Part shown: piece after piece, positions 51,052 through 59,992 of the stretch
How positions within the stretch are numbered: the first letter of the stretch is position 1
How the letters are laid out: every line of letters begins with the position of its first letter
Source: Allobosea sp. Root483D1
Lineage (GTDB): Bacteria > Pseudomonadota > Alphaproteobacteria > Rhizobiales > Beijerinckiaceae
Assembly: GCF_001429505.1 (NCBI RefSeq)
Contig: NZ_LMJW01000016.1
Location: 1-64,000, forward strand
DNA: 64,000 nucleotides
Reading direction: 5' to 3'
Program-made: the position numbers and the translations under genes
Notes under the pieces: generated by a model
Told to the model about the DNA's origin: nothing
The model's input: only the letters and a program-made list of their open reading frames with translations
Databases searched by the model: none

Positions 51052-52287
51052 CTATTCCGCTGGCGCAGCAGCCCGAGCGACGAGCGTCGTCTCATGGTTT
51101 GGCGCCGGATGGCGCGGCACCAGGAACGACAGGCTGAGCGAAACCGTCGCCACCGCCGCCCCGATATAGAAGACGATCGCCGGATCGCGCAGCCAGATCA
51201 GGCCGAAGGTGATCGGCAGGAACACCGCGGCGATGTGGTTGATGGTGAAGGCGACCGCCGAGGTCGGCGCGATGTCGGCGGGGTCGGCGATCTTCTGGAA
51301 ATAGGTGCGCTGCGCCAGGACGAGCGTGAAGAACACGCCGTCGACGACGAAGAGGCCGCCGGCGACGAGCGCGCCGGCCTTCCCGAACTGGCCATGGCTG
51401 GCCAGCGCATAACCGATGAAGACGGCGATCAGCGAGACGTTCTCGAGCTGGATTGTCGCCCGCTCGCCGACCTTGCCGACGAGATTGCCGAGCAGGGGCC
51501 CGGCGAACATGTTGATGCCGTAGGTCACCAGGAGCAGCGTCGCGGTCGCGGCGACGTCGTAGCCGAAGCGCTCGACCAGCAGGAAGCCGCCGAAGGCCAT
51601 GAAGATCTGCCGGCGCGCGCCCGACATGAAGGTCAGGGCGTAATAGAGCCAGTAGCGCTTGCGCAGCACGAAACCCTTGTTCTGCGTGACCGTGCCCTGG
51701 AAGCGCGGGAAGAGCAGCATGGCAGCCGCCGTCAGCGCCATGGTGACGAGACCCGCGCCGAGGAAGACATGGGCATAGCTCGGCTGCCAGAGCTGCCAGA
51801 TCAGCGCGATCGAGCCGAAGGCAATGAGTTGCGCCACCGCCGAGGCGCCGGCGATCTTGCCGAGCAGCCGCGGCGCTTCCGATTTCGGCAGCAGCTGCAA
51901 TTGCAGCGATTGCTGCGCCGTCTCGTAATAATGGAAGCCGAGCGACATGATCATCGTCGTCAGCAGAAGGCCGCCGAGGCTGGGGAAATAGCCGGTCAGC
52001 GCCACGCCGAGTCCGAGCGTCAGCAAGCTGAGATAGGCCAGCACCTGCTCGCGCATGAACCAGAACAGGATGATGGCGGTGAAGGCCAGGAAGCCGGGGA
52101 TCTCACGCACCGATTGCAGGATGCCGATGTCCTGCCCGGTGAAGCCGGCCGCTTCCTTGGCGAAATTGTTGAGCAGCGCGCTCCAGCTGGCGTAGCCGAG
52201 CCAGTTGAGGAAGGCGAGTACCATCAGGAAGGTGGCCGGCGAGGCGAGCAGGCTTTTGCGCGGGGCAGGGGAGGCAGCTTCGGTCAT
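51052..52287 (-). CDS. MFS transporter
   Basis: A 411-residue carrier with 12 helices. It begins MTEAASPAPRKSLLASPATF, then LAFLNWLGYASWSALLNNFAKEA. The family is MFS_1; the block SGARRQIFMAFGGFLLVERFG lies at the mid-loop. Substrate cannot be inferred. ATG 52287 is chosen over the 5-codon longer frame. It converges with the ferredoxin gene (20-nt gap) and is divergent from the UspA gene. Confidence 0.87.
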   Translation of the reverse strand: MTEAASPAPRKSLLASPATFLMVLAFLNWLGYASWSALLNNFAKEAAGFTGQDIGILQSVREIPGFLAFTAIILFWFMREQVLAYLSLLTLGLGVALTGYFPSLGGLLLTTMIMSLGFHYYETAQQSLQLQLLPKSEAPRLLGKIAGASAVAQLIAFGSIALIWQLWQPSYAHVFLGAGLVTMALTAAAMLLFPRFQGTVTQNKGFVLRKRYWLYYALTFMSGARRQIFMAFGGFLLVERFGYDVAATATLLLVTYGINMFAGPLLGNLVGKVGERATIQLENVSLIAVFIGYALASHGQFGKAGALVAGGLFVVDGVFFTLVLAQRTYFQKIADPADIAPTSAVAFTINHIAAVFLPITFGLIWLRDPAIVFYIGAAVATVSLSLSFLVPRHPAPNHETTLVARAAAPAE

Positions 52288-52573
52288 CGGTCCACCGGGC
52301 AAAGGCGCAGCGCAAAAGGCGGCGGCGGACTGTCGTGGTCTTGATGGCCGCCGTCAAATTCCGCCGCCTTCTGGCAGGCATGCCCGGCCTGATTGATCGA
52401 TCGCAAGGACGGCTGCAGCTTCACCGGCGATGATCGCACCGTCGGAAGCCGGAATTCATCGCGACGACGCGACGCTCTTCCCTTGGGGCGATCGGCTCCG
52501 ACATAGTGTGTAGGCGTCGGTTCCGATCGTTCGACCATGTCCGGCCGCGCGGACCACGCCGGAGGAGGCTGCG

Positions 52574-52996
52574 ATGTACAAATCGATTCTGGTGCCGGTC
52601 GATCTCGCCGAGGCCGATCTGGCGATGCCTGCCATCACCGTGGCCGAAGGTTTCGCCGCTCAGTCGGATGGCTCGGTCAGGCTGGTCTATGTTCGCTCGC
52701 TGGTGCCGATCACCTATATGGAGTTCGTACCGGCTGACTTCGACGCGGGTCAACAGTCCGAGTCCGAGGCCAAGCTCGCCGAGATCGCCGCGAAGGTGAA
52801 CCTGCCGGCCGAGCGCGTCTCGGCCAAGGTCCTTGTCGGCTCGGTCCATGGCGAGGTGCTGGCCGAGGCCGATGCCAGCGGCGCCGACCTGATCGTCATC
52901 GGCTCGCACGAGCCCGGCATTCTGGCCTATGTGATCGGCTCGAACGCCTCGACCATCGTGCGGCGGGCGAAGTGCTCGGTGCTGGTGGTCAGGTAA
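52574..52996 (+). CDS. Universal stress protein (UspA family)
   Basis: A 140-residue single-domain Usp. It starts MYKSILVPVDLAEADLAMPA, the family strand-loop, and ends with GSHEPGILAYVIGSNASTIVRRAKCSVLVVR, a G-x-x-G-x9-G-S/T type ATP-loop area. It probably acts as a cytosolic homodimer under stress. GGAGGAGG precedes the ATG. It is the first of three stress- or envelope-type small genes on this strand (YeaQ-like, YidB-like) and may be co-regulated with them. Confidence 0.9.
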   Translation: MYKSILVPVDLAEADLAMPAITVAEGFAAQSDGSVRLVYVRSLVPITYMEFVPADFDAGQQSESEAKLAEIAAKVNLPAERVSAKVLVGSVHGEVLAEADASGADLIVIGSHEPGILAYVIGSNASTIVRRAKCSVLVVR

Positions 52997-53094
52997 CCCT
53001 GAGGCGGCAGCTCGCAAGTCAGTCGCTTCCGAAAATCGGGAACCTCCCGGCGTCGCGGCAGTTGAAGCTCTGCGCCGCAATTCGGGAGGACGTC

Positions 53095-53355
53095 GTGAGC
53101 ATCCTTTGGACGATCATTATCGGATTCTTGGCGGGGGTCGTCGCCAAGTTCCTGATTCCGGGGCCAAATGAGCCCTCGGGATTTGTGCTGACGACGATCC
53201 TCGGAATCGTGGGAGCGTTCGTGGCGTCCTATCTCGGGCAAGCGCTCGGCTGGTACGCGCCCGGCGAGGGGGCCGGGATCATCGGGGCCATCGTCGGTGC
53301 AGTCATCGTCCTGATGGTGTGGGCGTTTCTTTCAAAGCGTGGAAGCGCCGCCTAG
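53095..53355 (+). CDS. GlsB/YeaQ/YmgE family membrane protein
   Basis: An 86-residue protein with three predicted helices (SILWTIIIGFLAGVVAKFLI; GFVLTTILGIVGAFVASYLG; GIIGAIVGAVIVLMVWAFL), the transglycosylase-associated protein family. GTG 53095 is preceded by GGGAGGA. Function is not established; members rise in stress and stationary phase. It sits 45 nt before the YidB-like gene. Confidence 0.9.
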   Translation: MSILWTIIIGFLAGVVAKFLIPGPNEPSGFVLTTILGIVGAFVASYLGQALGWYAPGEGAGIIGAIVGAVIVLMVWAFLSKRGSAA

Positions 53356-53400
53356 GGGCGCTCGATCAGGCCTAGCTTCCACCCAGCCAGGAGAGACTTC

Positions 53401-53865
53401 ATGAGTGAAAACCGCCTGCCGTCCATGACGGCCCTCCTCGGGCTGCTGGCCATCGCCGGCTATCAGAACCGCGACAAGATCGCAGAGTGGCTCGGCCGCG
53501 CCAAGGAACCGGGAACCGCGACGTCCTCGTCACCCGACATGCCTCCCGAGGCGGGCGGTATCCTGGGTGGCGTGCTCGGAGCCGGCGGGATCGGCGGTCT
53601 GCTGAATGGCGGGCTGGGTGAGCTTCTCGACCGGTTCAAACAGGCCGGCCAAGCCGAAAAGGCCGATTCCTGGGTTCGTCAGGGGCCAAATCAGGACGTC
53701 GCACCCCAGGAACTTGAGACTGCCATTGGCCCCGACGTCATCGATGCCTTGGTCCGCCAGACGGGTCTCTCGAAAGAGGAGCTGCTCTCGCGCCTGTCGC
53801 GCCAACTTCCCGAAGCCGTCGACCGCTATACGCCGGAGGGTAGACTCGGCACTGCTGGCGCCTGA
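53401..53865 (+). CDS. YidB-like (DUF937) protein
   Basis: A 154-residue protein. The N-terminus has one possible hydrophobic segment (MTALLGLLAIAGY), a Gly-rich loop (GGILGGVLGAGGIGGLLNGGLGELL), then a soluble domain SWVRQGPNQDVAPQELETAIG-DVIDALVRQTGLSKEELLSRLS matching the DUF937/YidB fold. Function is unknown. Possible co-transcription with the YeaQ-like gene. Confidence 0.85.
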   Translation: MSENRLPSMTALLGLLAIAGYQNRDKIAEWLGRAKEPGTATSSSPDMPPEAGGILGGVLGAGGIGGLLNGGLGELLDRFKQAGQAEKADSWVRQGPNQDVAPQELETAIGPDVIDALVRQTGLSKEELLSRLSRQLPEAVDRYTPEGRLGTAGA

Positions 53866-53890
53866 ACCAGCAGCCTGGCCGCCGCCGCGA

Positions 53891-54493
53891 TCAACTCTGC
53901 GGGCGGCCTGGGACGAGGTCGTCAGGGACCTCGCCGGTTGCGAGATCCCGCGGTCGGTTGAGCCTGATCATCGGCCAGACCTGCCAGAAGGAGGCGGCTG
54001 CGAGCAAGATTCCCAGCCCGGCGGCCGCGGTGGCGCCCTGCTGGAGGGCGCGCAGGCTGAAAAAGGTCAGCATCACCATCGCGCCGCCGCCGGCCAGCAC
54101 CAGTGCCAGCCAGAGCAAATAGGGTTTCCCGGCGAGGAAGCGCGCTTGGGGGTTGGCGCGGGTGATCGCCGCCGAGAGCGCCGAGACGAAGGCATGATAG
54201 CGCGCATCGTCGCGATCGATGTCGGTCAGCGAGCGCCAGGACAGGTTGCCGAAGGTGATCGTCTTGCCGTCGCTCAGCCGGAGCTGGGTCCGGAAGCCCT
54301 TCGACGAGACGTTGCTGGGCGCATAGAGGAAGCGCACCTGCTCGACGGCGGAAAGCCTGACCTGATCGACCTTGCGGGTCGAATCGATCTCCAGCATGTC
54401 GCCCTTGAGCCGATAGGCGATCTCGAAGCCGATCGGCTTCGGGCGCTGGCGCCAGTAGGGCAGGGGGGTATCGTCGTCGACGGCGCTGTCCAT
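53891..54493 (-). CDS. Membrane protein of unknown function
   Basis: A 200-residue protein. Residues 1-120 are soluble and strand-rich (RPKPIGFEIAYRLKGDMLEID; GKTITFGNLSWRSL), followed by two hydrophobic segments (YLLWLALVLAGGGAMVMLTF; AAAGLGILLAAASFWQVW) and an Arg/Pro-rich cytosolic end. The first part could be a PH-like domain, but this is a guess. It lies downstream of the VWA gene's 3-prime end by 165 nt, on the same strand, with a family A repeat upstream. I do not recognise a named family. Confidence 0.7.
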   Translation of the reverse strand: MDSAVDDDTPLPYWRQRPKPIGFEIAYRLKGDMLEIDSTRKVDQVRLSAVEQVRFLYAPSNVSSKGFRTQLRLSDGKTITFGNLSWRSLTDIDRDDARYHAFVSALSAAITRANPQARFLAGKPYLLWLALVLAGGGAMVMLTFFSLRALQQGATAAAGLGILLAAASFWQVWPMIRLNRPRDLATGEVPDDLVPGRPQS

Positions 54494-54537
54494 GGGGGCG
54501 AGCCATAGGGCAAGCCAAGCCGGAAAGGAAATCCTCC

Positions 54538-54645
54538 GTCGTCATTCCGGCCACAGCGAAGCGGAGTGCCGGAAGCCATCGCAGAATGACGCGCTCCTCG
54601 ATAGATTCCGGAGCTGCGCCGCTTCGCGGCTTGGCCCGAATGACG
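54538..54645. repeat. Dispersed palindromic repeat, family A, copy 3 (diverged)
   Basis: GTCGTCATTCCGGCCACAGC, AGATTCCGGAGCTGCG and CGCCGCTTCGCGGCTTGGCC are found, the last almost identical to copy 2. It lies between the unknown membrane protein gene and the VWA gene, both on the minus strand. Confidence 0.65.
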
Positions 54646-54658
54646 CGGTGAGGGGGGC

Positions 54659-55834
54659 TTACCGCGTCAGCGCCTTCATCGCGCCGTCGAGGCCGTCGAG
54701 CGTCAAGGGGAACATCCGCCCGCCCATCAGCCCGCCGATCTGACGGATCGACTGGGTGTAGCCCCAGAGATGCTGCTGGATCGGGTTGAGCCAGACCGAT
54801 TTGGGGAAGCGTTCGGTCAGCCGCCGCATCCAGACCTCGCCGGCCTCCTCGTTCCAGTGCTCGACCGAGCCGCCCGGCATCGCGATCTCATAGGGGCTCA
54901 TCGAGGCGTCGCCGACGAAGACGAGGCGATAATCGGCCGGATAGGTGCGCAGCACGTCGAAGGTCGGGATGACCTGGTCGTGTCGGCGCCGGTTTTCCTT
55001 CCAGACCCGCTCATAGGGGCAGTTGTGGAAGTAGAAATGCTCGAAATGCTTGAACTCGGCCCGCGCCGCCGAGAACAGCTCCTCGGCCAGCTCGATATGC
55101 CAGTCCATCGAGCCGCCGACGTCGAGGAAGAGCAGGACCTTGACGGCATTGTGCCGCTCGGGCCGGAGCTTGACGTCGAGATAGCCGTGCTTTGCGGTCT
55201 CGGTGATGGTTTGGTCGAGGTCGAGCTCCTCGGCCGCGCCCGTGCGGGCGAATTTGCGCAGGCGGCGCAGCGCGATTCGCAGGTTGCGCACGCCGAGTTC
55301 GCGCGTGTCGTCGAAATCCTTGAATTCGCGCTTGTCCCAGACCTTCACCGCCCGGAAATTGCGGTTCTTGTCCTGGCCGATGCGCACGCCTTCGGGATTG
55401 TAGCCATAGGCGCCATAGGGCGAGGTACCGGCGGTGCCGATCCATTTCGAGCCGCCCTGATGGCGGCCCTTCTGCTCGGCGAGGCGCTGTTTCAGCGTCT
55501 CGAGCAGCTTGTCCCAGCCCAGCGCATCGAGCTGGGCCTTCTCTTCGTCGGTGAGGAATTTCTCGGCGAGCTTGCGCAGCCACTCCTCGGGGATGCCGAC
55601 CTGCTCGAAGGCTTCGCCCAGCGTCTCCATGCCCTTGAAGACTTCGGCGAAGACACGATCGAAACGGTCGAGATGGCGCTCGTCCTTCACCAGGCAGGTG
55701 CGGGCGAGATAGTAGAACTCGTCGACCCGGTACTCGGCGAGGTCGGCCTCGACGCCCTCCAGCAGCGCAAGATATTCGCGCAAGGTCACCGGGACCTTGG
55801 CGGCGCGCAGATCGGTGAAGAGGCGGAGGAACAT
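54659..55834 (-). CDS. VWA domain-containing protein, CoxE-like
   Basis: A 391-residue protein of the CoxE-like VWA family. It starts MFLRLFTDLRAAKVPVTLREYL, a family mark; the VWA domain appears near 230-370, with MIDAS-like LFLDVGGSMDWHI (D-x-G-x-S form). The family works with MoxR-type AAA+ ATPases in maturing metalloenzymes or complexes, but no MoxR gene is adjacent. Its role here is unassigned; the partner may be elsewhere. Confidence 0.88.
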   Translation of the reverse strand: MFLRLFTDLRAAKVPVTLREYLALLEGVEADLAEYRVDEFYYLARTCLVKDERHLDRFDRVFAEVFKGMETLGEAFEQVGIPEEWLRKLAEKFLTDEEKAQLDALGWDKLLETLKQRLAEQKGRHQGGSKWIGTAGTSPYGAYGYNPEGVRIGQDKNRNFRAVKVWDKREFKDFDDTRELGVRNLRIALRRLRKFARTGAAEELDLDQTITETAKHGYLDVKLRPERHNAVKVLLFLDVGGSMDWHIELAEELFSAARAEFKHFEHFYFHNCPYERVWKENRRRHDQVIPTFDVLRTYPADYRLVFVGDASMSPYEIAMPGGSVEHWNEEAGEVWMRRLTERFPKSVWLNPIQQHLWGYTQSIRQIGGLMGGRMFPLTLDGLDGAMKALTR

Positions 55835-55942
55835 CGCGCTACTGTGGCTAGCAGCGCCTCGGGGTCAAGCCGCAACGGTCTGGAGCCCGTTTCGGTTAGT
55901 GTGGGACGCGAGCTGAGCGGTCGAACGGCCCGCAAAAATTAA

Positions 55943-55988
55943 GAGCCGGATCCGATCAGATTGAATTCGATCTGATCGGATCCGGCTC
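55943..55988 (-). terminator. Rho-independent terminator of the HU gene
   Basis: GAGCCGGATCCGATCAGA (55943-55960) and TCTGATCGGATCCGGCTC (55971-55988) are perfect 18-bp complements, extended by one more pair (T/A). On the minus strand it follows the HU stop by 14 nt and is followed by TTAATTTTTG. An unusually long, perfect stem. Confidence 0.88.
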
Positions 55989-56002
55989 CGGTCGGTCAAG
56001 GC

Positions 56003-56275
56003 TTAGGCGACGGCGTCGGCCAGGTCCTTGGTGACCTTGAACTTCACGACCGTCTTGGCCGGAACCTTGATCGTCGCGCCGGTCGACGGGTTGCGGGCCT
56101 CGCGGGCTTCGCGCTTGGAAGCGGCGAGCTTGCCGATGCCGCCGAGCGTGACGTCGCCGCCGGACTTCAGGGTCTTGGCGACAACGCCGGCGAGCGAGCC
56201 GAGGATCGCCGAGACATCGGTCTTGGTCTTGCCCGTCTCATCCGCAATCGCGGCGATCAGTTCGTTCTTGGTCAT
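56003..56275 (-). CDS. HU family DNA-binding protein
   Basis: A 90-residue HU, the standard length. The family start MTKNELIAAIADETGKTKTD and the beta-arm region ARNPSTGATIKVPAKTVVKF are intact. It bends and compacts DNA in the nucleoid as homo- or heterodimers. AGGAGG lies before the ATG at 56275, showing strong translation. Its terminator is the 18-bp hairpin above. It is divergent from the FAD monooxygenase gene across 278 nt. Confidence 0.95.
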   Translation of the reverse strand: MTKNELIAAIADETGKTKTDVSAILGSLAGVVAKTLKSGGDVTLGGIGKLAASKREAREARNPSTGATIKVPAKTVVKFKVTKDLADAVA

Positions 56276-56494
56276 GCAAACCTCCTGGGACCAATGATGC
56301 TTAAATTGACGCCGCGCCGGGCCCCGAGGGTTCCGGCACGTCGCGGCGAATCGACGCAATCGCGCACGAGCCCGCCATTTGACACGCTTGCCGACGGAAC
56401 ACGACGGCAGCGACCGTACATACGCACAGCAATCGGCTTCGTTCCTGTCAAAAGCCGCGAAATTGGGGCGGTTTTCACCAGCTTTGTGGAGCGA

Positions 56495-56533
56495 TTGACA
56501 AAATGCCCCAGATTATTTGAAGCTTGAAATAAT
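56495..56533 (+). promoter_or_regulatory. Candidate promoter and operator of the FAD monooxygenase gene
   Basis: TTGACA at 56495-56500 is a perfect -35, though no well-spaced -10 is evident. The AT-rich palindrome ATTATTT-gaAGCTtg-AAATAAT (56512-56533) follows, 20 nt before the ATG. It looks like a MarR or similar dimer site, standing out from the GC-rich background. Confidence 0.5.
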
Positions 56534-56553
56534 TCAGGGGAGCGGAACACGGC

Positions 56554-57795
56554 ATGAAGGCCATCATCATTGGCGGCGGCATCGGGGGGCTGTCACTGGC
56601 CCTGATGCTGCACGCCCGCGGCATCGCCGCGACCGTCTACGAGCAGGCGAGCGAGATCCGGGAGGTCGGCGTCGGCATCAATACGCTGCCGCATGCGATC
56701 CGCGAGCTGGCGGAACTGGGGCTCCTGCCGGCCCTCGATGCGGTGGCGATCCGCACGCGCGAGTTGATCTACATGAACCGCTTCGGCCAGACCGTCTGGC
56801 GCGAGCTGCGCGGACTGCACGCGGGTGCATCTGTCCCGCAGTTCTCGATCCATCGCGGCCGGCTCCAGGGCGTGATTCGGGACGCGGTGATCGAGCGGCT
56901 GGGCGCGGGCGCGATCCGCACTGGCCGCCGCCTGCAGGGCTTCCTGCAGGACGAGGGCGGCGTGACGGCGCATTTCGCCGACGCCAGGCTGGGTGAGGGT
57001 GGCGAGACGGCGCGCGCCGACATCCTGATCGGTGCCGACGGCATCCATTCGACAGTGCGTGCGCACTACTTTCCGAATCAGGGCGGTCCGCGCTGGAATG
57101 GCGTCCAGATGTGGCGCGGCGCCTGCGACTGGCCGGCCTTCCTTGACGGTGAGAGCATGATCATCGCCGGAGGCATGGCCGGCAAGCTGGTGCTTTACCC
57201 GATCGCCGACGGTAAAAAACAGGGCACGCGCCTGACCAACTGGGTCGTCAACATCCGCACCGGCGACCCGTCGAAGCCTCCGCCGAAGGAAGCCTGGTCG
57301 AAGGCCGGGCGGCTCGAGGACGTGCTGCCTTTCGCCCGGCGCTTCACTGTCCCTGGCGTCGATATCCTCGCTTTGATCCACGCGAGCGGCGCGTTCTGGG
57401 AATACCCGATGTGCGACCGCGATCCGCTGCCGCGCTGGACCCATGGCCGGGTGACGCTGCTCGGCGATGCCGCCCATCCGATGTACCCGGTCGGCTCGAA
57501 CGGCGCCTCGCAGGCGATCCTCGATTCCCGTTGCCTCGCCGACCTTCTGGTCAAGGCCGAGCATCCGCGCCATGCGCTCGCCGCCTATGAGGCGCAGCGT
57601 CTGCCGGCGACGGCCGAGATCGTGGCGATGAACCGGGCCGGCGGGCCGGAGCGTGTCATCGATGCGGTGGAGGCGCTGGCGCCCAACGGCTTCGACGATG
57701 TCGAGCGCGTCCTGCCCTATGGCAAGCGCGAGCAGATCGTGAACGCCTATGCCGGCAAGGCCGGCTTCTCGGCGGCGCAACTGGCGAAGCGCTGA
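56554..57795 (+). CDS. FAD-dependent monooxygenase (salicylate-hydroxylase-like)
   Basis: A 413-residue flavoprotein. The Rossmann GxGxxG is IIGGGIGGLSLALML at 4-18, RGRLQGVIRDAVIERL holds the FAD-related arginine near 103, and the DG-motif-like GADGIHSTVRAHYFPN and the GD motif LLGDAAHPMYPVGSNGASQAI are clear. It would hydroxylate an aromatic or heterocyclic compound with NAD(P)H and O2. ATG 56554 has AGGGGAG upstream. Convergent AraC gene 33 nt downstream. The substrate is unknown. Confidence 0.9.
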   Translation: MKAIIIGGGIGGLSLALMLHARGIAATVYEQASEIREVGVGINTLPHAIRELAELGLLPALDAVAIRTRELIYMNRFGQTVWRELRGLHAGASVPQFSIHRGRLQGVIRDAVIERLGAGAIRTGRRLQGFLQDEGGVTAHFADARLGEGGETARADILIGADGIHSTVRAHYFPNQGGPRWNGVQMWRGACDWPAFLDGESMIIAGGMAGKLVLYPIADGKKQGTRLTNWVVNIRTGDPSKPPPKEAWSKAGRLEDVLPFARRFTVPGVDILALIHASGAFWEYPMCDRDPLPRWTHGRVTLLGDAAHPMYPVGSNGASQAILDSRCLADLLVKAEHPRHALAAYEAQRLPATAEIVAMNRAGGPERVIDAVEALAPNGFDDVERVLPYGKREQIVNAYAGKAGFSAAQLAKR

Positions 57796-57828
57796 GGTTG
57801 CCTCGGCGCTGCCATGGGCGCGTCTCTC

Positions 57829-58857
57829 TCAAACCGGCCGCAGGCCCTGCAACAGGTCGCGCAAGGTCGGATTTTGCAGAGCGGCGGCGCGGGGGCCGAG
57901 CGCATGCGTAGTCAGCCCCATTCGGGCGGCATCCCGGTACTCGCGGGGCGTCGTGCCGTACTCCTTCTTGAAGGATCGGCTGAAGCTCGATGGATCGTAA
58001 AAGCCAAAGCGCATGGCAACCGACCAAATGGAGCGATCTCCACTCGCATCGGACAATTCGGCGCAGCAGCGCCTCAGACGCCGCCGCTGGATGAAGTGCC
58101 CAACGCCGCCTTCGCCTTCCAGAAGCCGGTAAAGCTGCGAGCGCGACATTCCAGCCAATTGGCAGATCAGGGCCGGGCCAAGTGAAGGGTCGTGAAGGTG
58201 GGCGTCAACGAGCCGCGTCACCTTTTGCATCCGAATGATGGTGAGCGGCGCTGAAGCGTGGGTATCGCCCTCGACTTCCACGGTGGGCATAATGCAAGCG
58301 CGAAGCAGACCTCGCAAGGCAACGCTGAGGTTCGGCATCTGGGCTCCGGTGAGAGCCGACGCATTCTGTGAGAGCAACACGATGAAGTCGGCCAGAAGCC
58401 CTCCCAAGGGGCCGCCGACGGGGTGACCTTCGGCCTTTTCCAGGATCAAGCCAAGTTCTGGAAAGGCATCTCGCGGAAGATAGAGCTGGAGGCGCTCATC
58501 TGCCTCGCGGGCGCTCACAACGGCGCGGCCGAGCGAGGTGACGAAAGGCACCCCGGCGGGTATGTCCATCGGCCGGCCGGTCCCGGCTTGCCCCACCGTC
58601 CTGACATTGCCGATCGTGACGACCCAATGATCGACGGGATTGCGCCTTATCAGCTCTGGCGTCCGGACCGCTCGGAGCTTGGGGGCTCGCACGCGGCTCA
58701 GCCCGAAGCCAATGAAGTCCCAGGTCTCGCTGCTTGCGGGGAAGCCCCGCTCCGGATCGGCGGCTTCTGCTTCGAAGACAGGGTCGAACCAGCCGCGCCA
58801 GGCGTCCAGTTGCTTCACCCGGTCGATGGCGGCGGTAGAAAATACGATCGGCTGCAT
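57829..58857 (-). CDS. AraC family transcriptional regulator
   Basis: A 342-residue regulator. The C-terminal HTH pair begins near 225 (QLAGMSRSQLYRLLEGEGGV) and ends SIWSVAMRFGFYDPSSFSRSFKKEYGTTPREYR, the AraC signature. The N-terminal ~200 residues resemble the AraC_binding_2 (ToxT/FeaR-like) ligand domain. It converges on the monooxygenase gene, which it may control from a distance; this is inference. Confidence 0.93.
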   Translation of the reverse strand: MQPIVFSTAAIDRVKQLDAWRGWFDPVFEAEAADPERGFPASSETWDFIGFGLSRVRAPKLRAVRTPELIRRNPVDHWVVTIGNVRTVGQAGTGRPMDIPAGVPFVTSLGRAVVSAREADERLQLYLPRDAFPELGLILEKAEGHPVGGPLGGLLADFIVLLSQNASALTGAQMPNLSVALRGLLRACIMPTVEVEGDTHASAPLTIIRMQKVTRLVDAHLHDPSLGPALICQLAGMSRSQLYRLLEGEGGVGHFIQRRRLRRCCAELSDASGDRSIWSVAMRFGFYDPSSFSRSFKKEYGTTPREYRDAARMGLTTHALGPRAAALQNPTLRDLLQGLRPV

Positions 58858-58950
58858 CGGGCCCCTCCGTCGCCGGTACCCTCGGCCTTCCTCCGATCCT
58901 CACGTAACGTCAAGTTAATTCCGCCGGGGCCGGGCGCCTTCCCTGCCGTC

Positions 58951-59931
58951 TCAGCGCCGTTCGGCCTGCACCAGCGGCGCGATCCGGTCGATCCGGCTCG
59001 TCCAGATGCCGGGGATCGGCCGCTTGAGAGCGCTGAATTCCTCAGCCCGATCGATCCCGGCCGAGCCGTCGCCGCCAACCAGCGGGCCGGCGACGATAAC
59101 CTCGCTGCCGGCATCACGCATGCGGTCCGTGAACCGCGCCGGCCAGCCCCAGATCCAGCTGGTGTAGTTGGACGGGATCAGCAGCAGCTGCCGCTCGCAG
59201 GCTTTCGGCGTCAGCCCCGCCCAGCCCAATGCGAGATGGTGGATCAGGCAGCGCTTCTCCGCTTCCTTCGACATGGTGCGCAAGGTCGGGATGCGTTCGC
59301 GCAGCACCGTGATCGGCCGGTCGCCACCATAGGCCATCAGTAGGGAAAGCTGCGCCGGCGGCAGCTTCCGCAGGCGCTCTGCGAGCGCCTCGCCCTCGCG
59401 CGGATCGTTGCTCTTGACGTTGATCAGCAGGCGCCGGTCGGGAAAGCGCGCCAGTACCTCGTCGAGCGACGGCATCAGGCCGGTGCCCTTGCCGCGGAAG
59501 GGATAGGTCTTGCCGCCATCGGCTGTATAGCCGAAGCCGATGTCGAGCGCCTTGAGCTCGGCCAGCGTCTTCTCGCGGGTGACGCCGGTGCCGTTCGTGC
59601 GGCAGTCCAGCGTCCAGTCATGGATCACGGCGAACTGGCTGTCCGTGGTCGGATGGACGTCGAATTCGACGATGTCCGCTCCCGCCGCGAAGGCCGCCTC
59701 CATCGAGGCGATCGTGTTCTCCAGATATGGGTGCTCCGGCGGATTGATCCGGCTTGCCGTGCAGGTCGTGTCGGTGACGCCGCTCGATGGGTAGGTCTGC
59801 GCCAGGCCGCGATGCGCCGCCAGGACCGGGCGGCCCGTTGCCGCCGGCGCCAGCAGCGAGGTGTTTTGCACGAAGGCGGTGACGCCCAAAGCCGCGGCGA
59901 CTACGCCGGCAGCTACCCAGAATCGTTTCAT
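58951..59931 (-). CDS. Glycerophosphodiester phosphodiesterase family protein
   Basis: A 326-residue secreted GDPD. The signal MKRFWVAAGVVAAALGVTAF is followed by LAAHRGLAQTYP (catalytic His-Arg), EFDVHPTTD (Glu/Asp metal ligands) and VIHDWTLDCRTNGTG, with LLINVKSNDP further on. It probably cleaves glycerophosphodiesters in the periplasm to glycerol-3-phosphate and an alcohol. Several Cys (TTCTAS, LDCRT) are unusual for a secreted protein and may form a disulfide. It is on the same strand as AraC but not clearly in its operon. Confidence 0.9.
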   Translation of the reverse strand: MKRFWVAAGVVAAALGVTAFVQNTSLLAPAATGRPVLAAHRGLAQTYPSSGVTDTTCTASRINPPEHPYLENTIASMEAAFAAGADIVEFDVHPTTDSQFAVIHDWTLDCRTNGTGVTREKTLAELKALDIGFGYTADGGKTYPFRGKGTGLMPSLDEVLARFPDRRLLINVKSNDPREGEALAERLRKLPPAQLSLLMAYGGDRPITVLRERIPTLRTMSKEAEKRCLIHHLALGWAGLTPKACERQLLLIPSNYTSWIWGWPARFTDRMRDAGSEVIVAGPLVGGDGSAGIDRAEEFSALKRPIPGIWTSRIDRIAPLVQAERR

Positions 59932-59992
59932 CGCTATCCCCTCGAAGAGGACGCGATGTCTGCTTCGAAAGCCGGCAAAATTCGGCCGGAAC

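Noticed and set aside
55943-55988. The 18-bp perfect palindrome as a recombination or dimer-resolution site
   Set aside because: Its place right after HU and the following TTAATTTTTG fit an ordinary intrinsic terminator.
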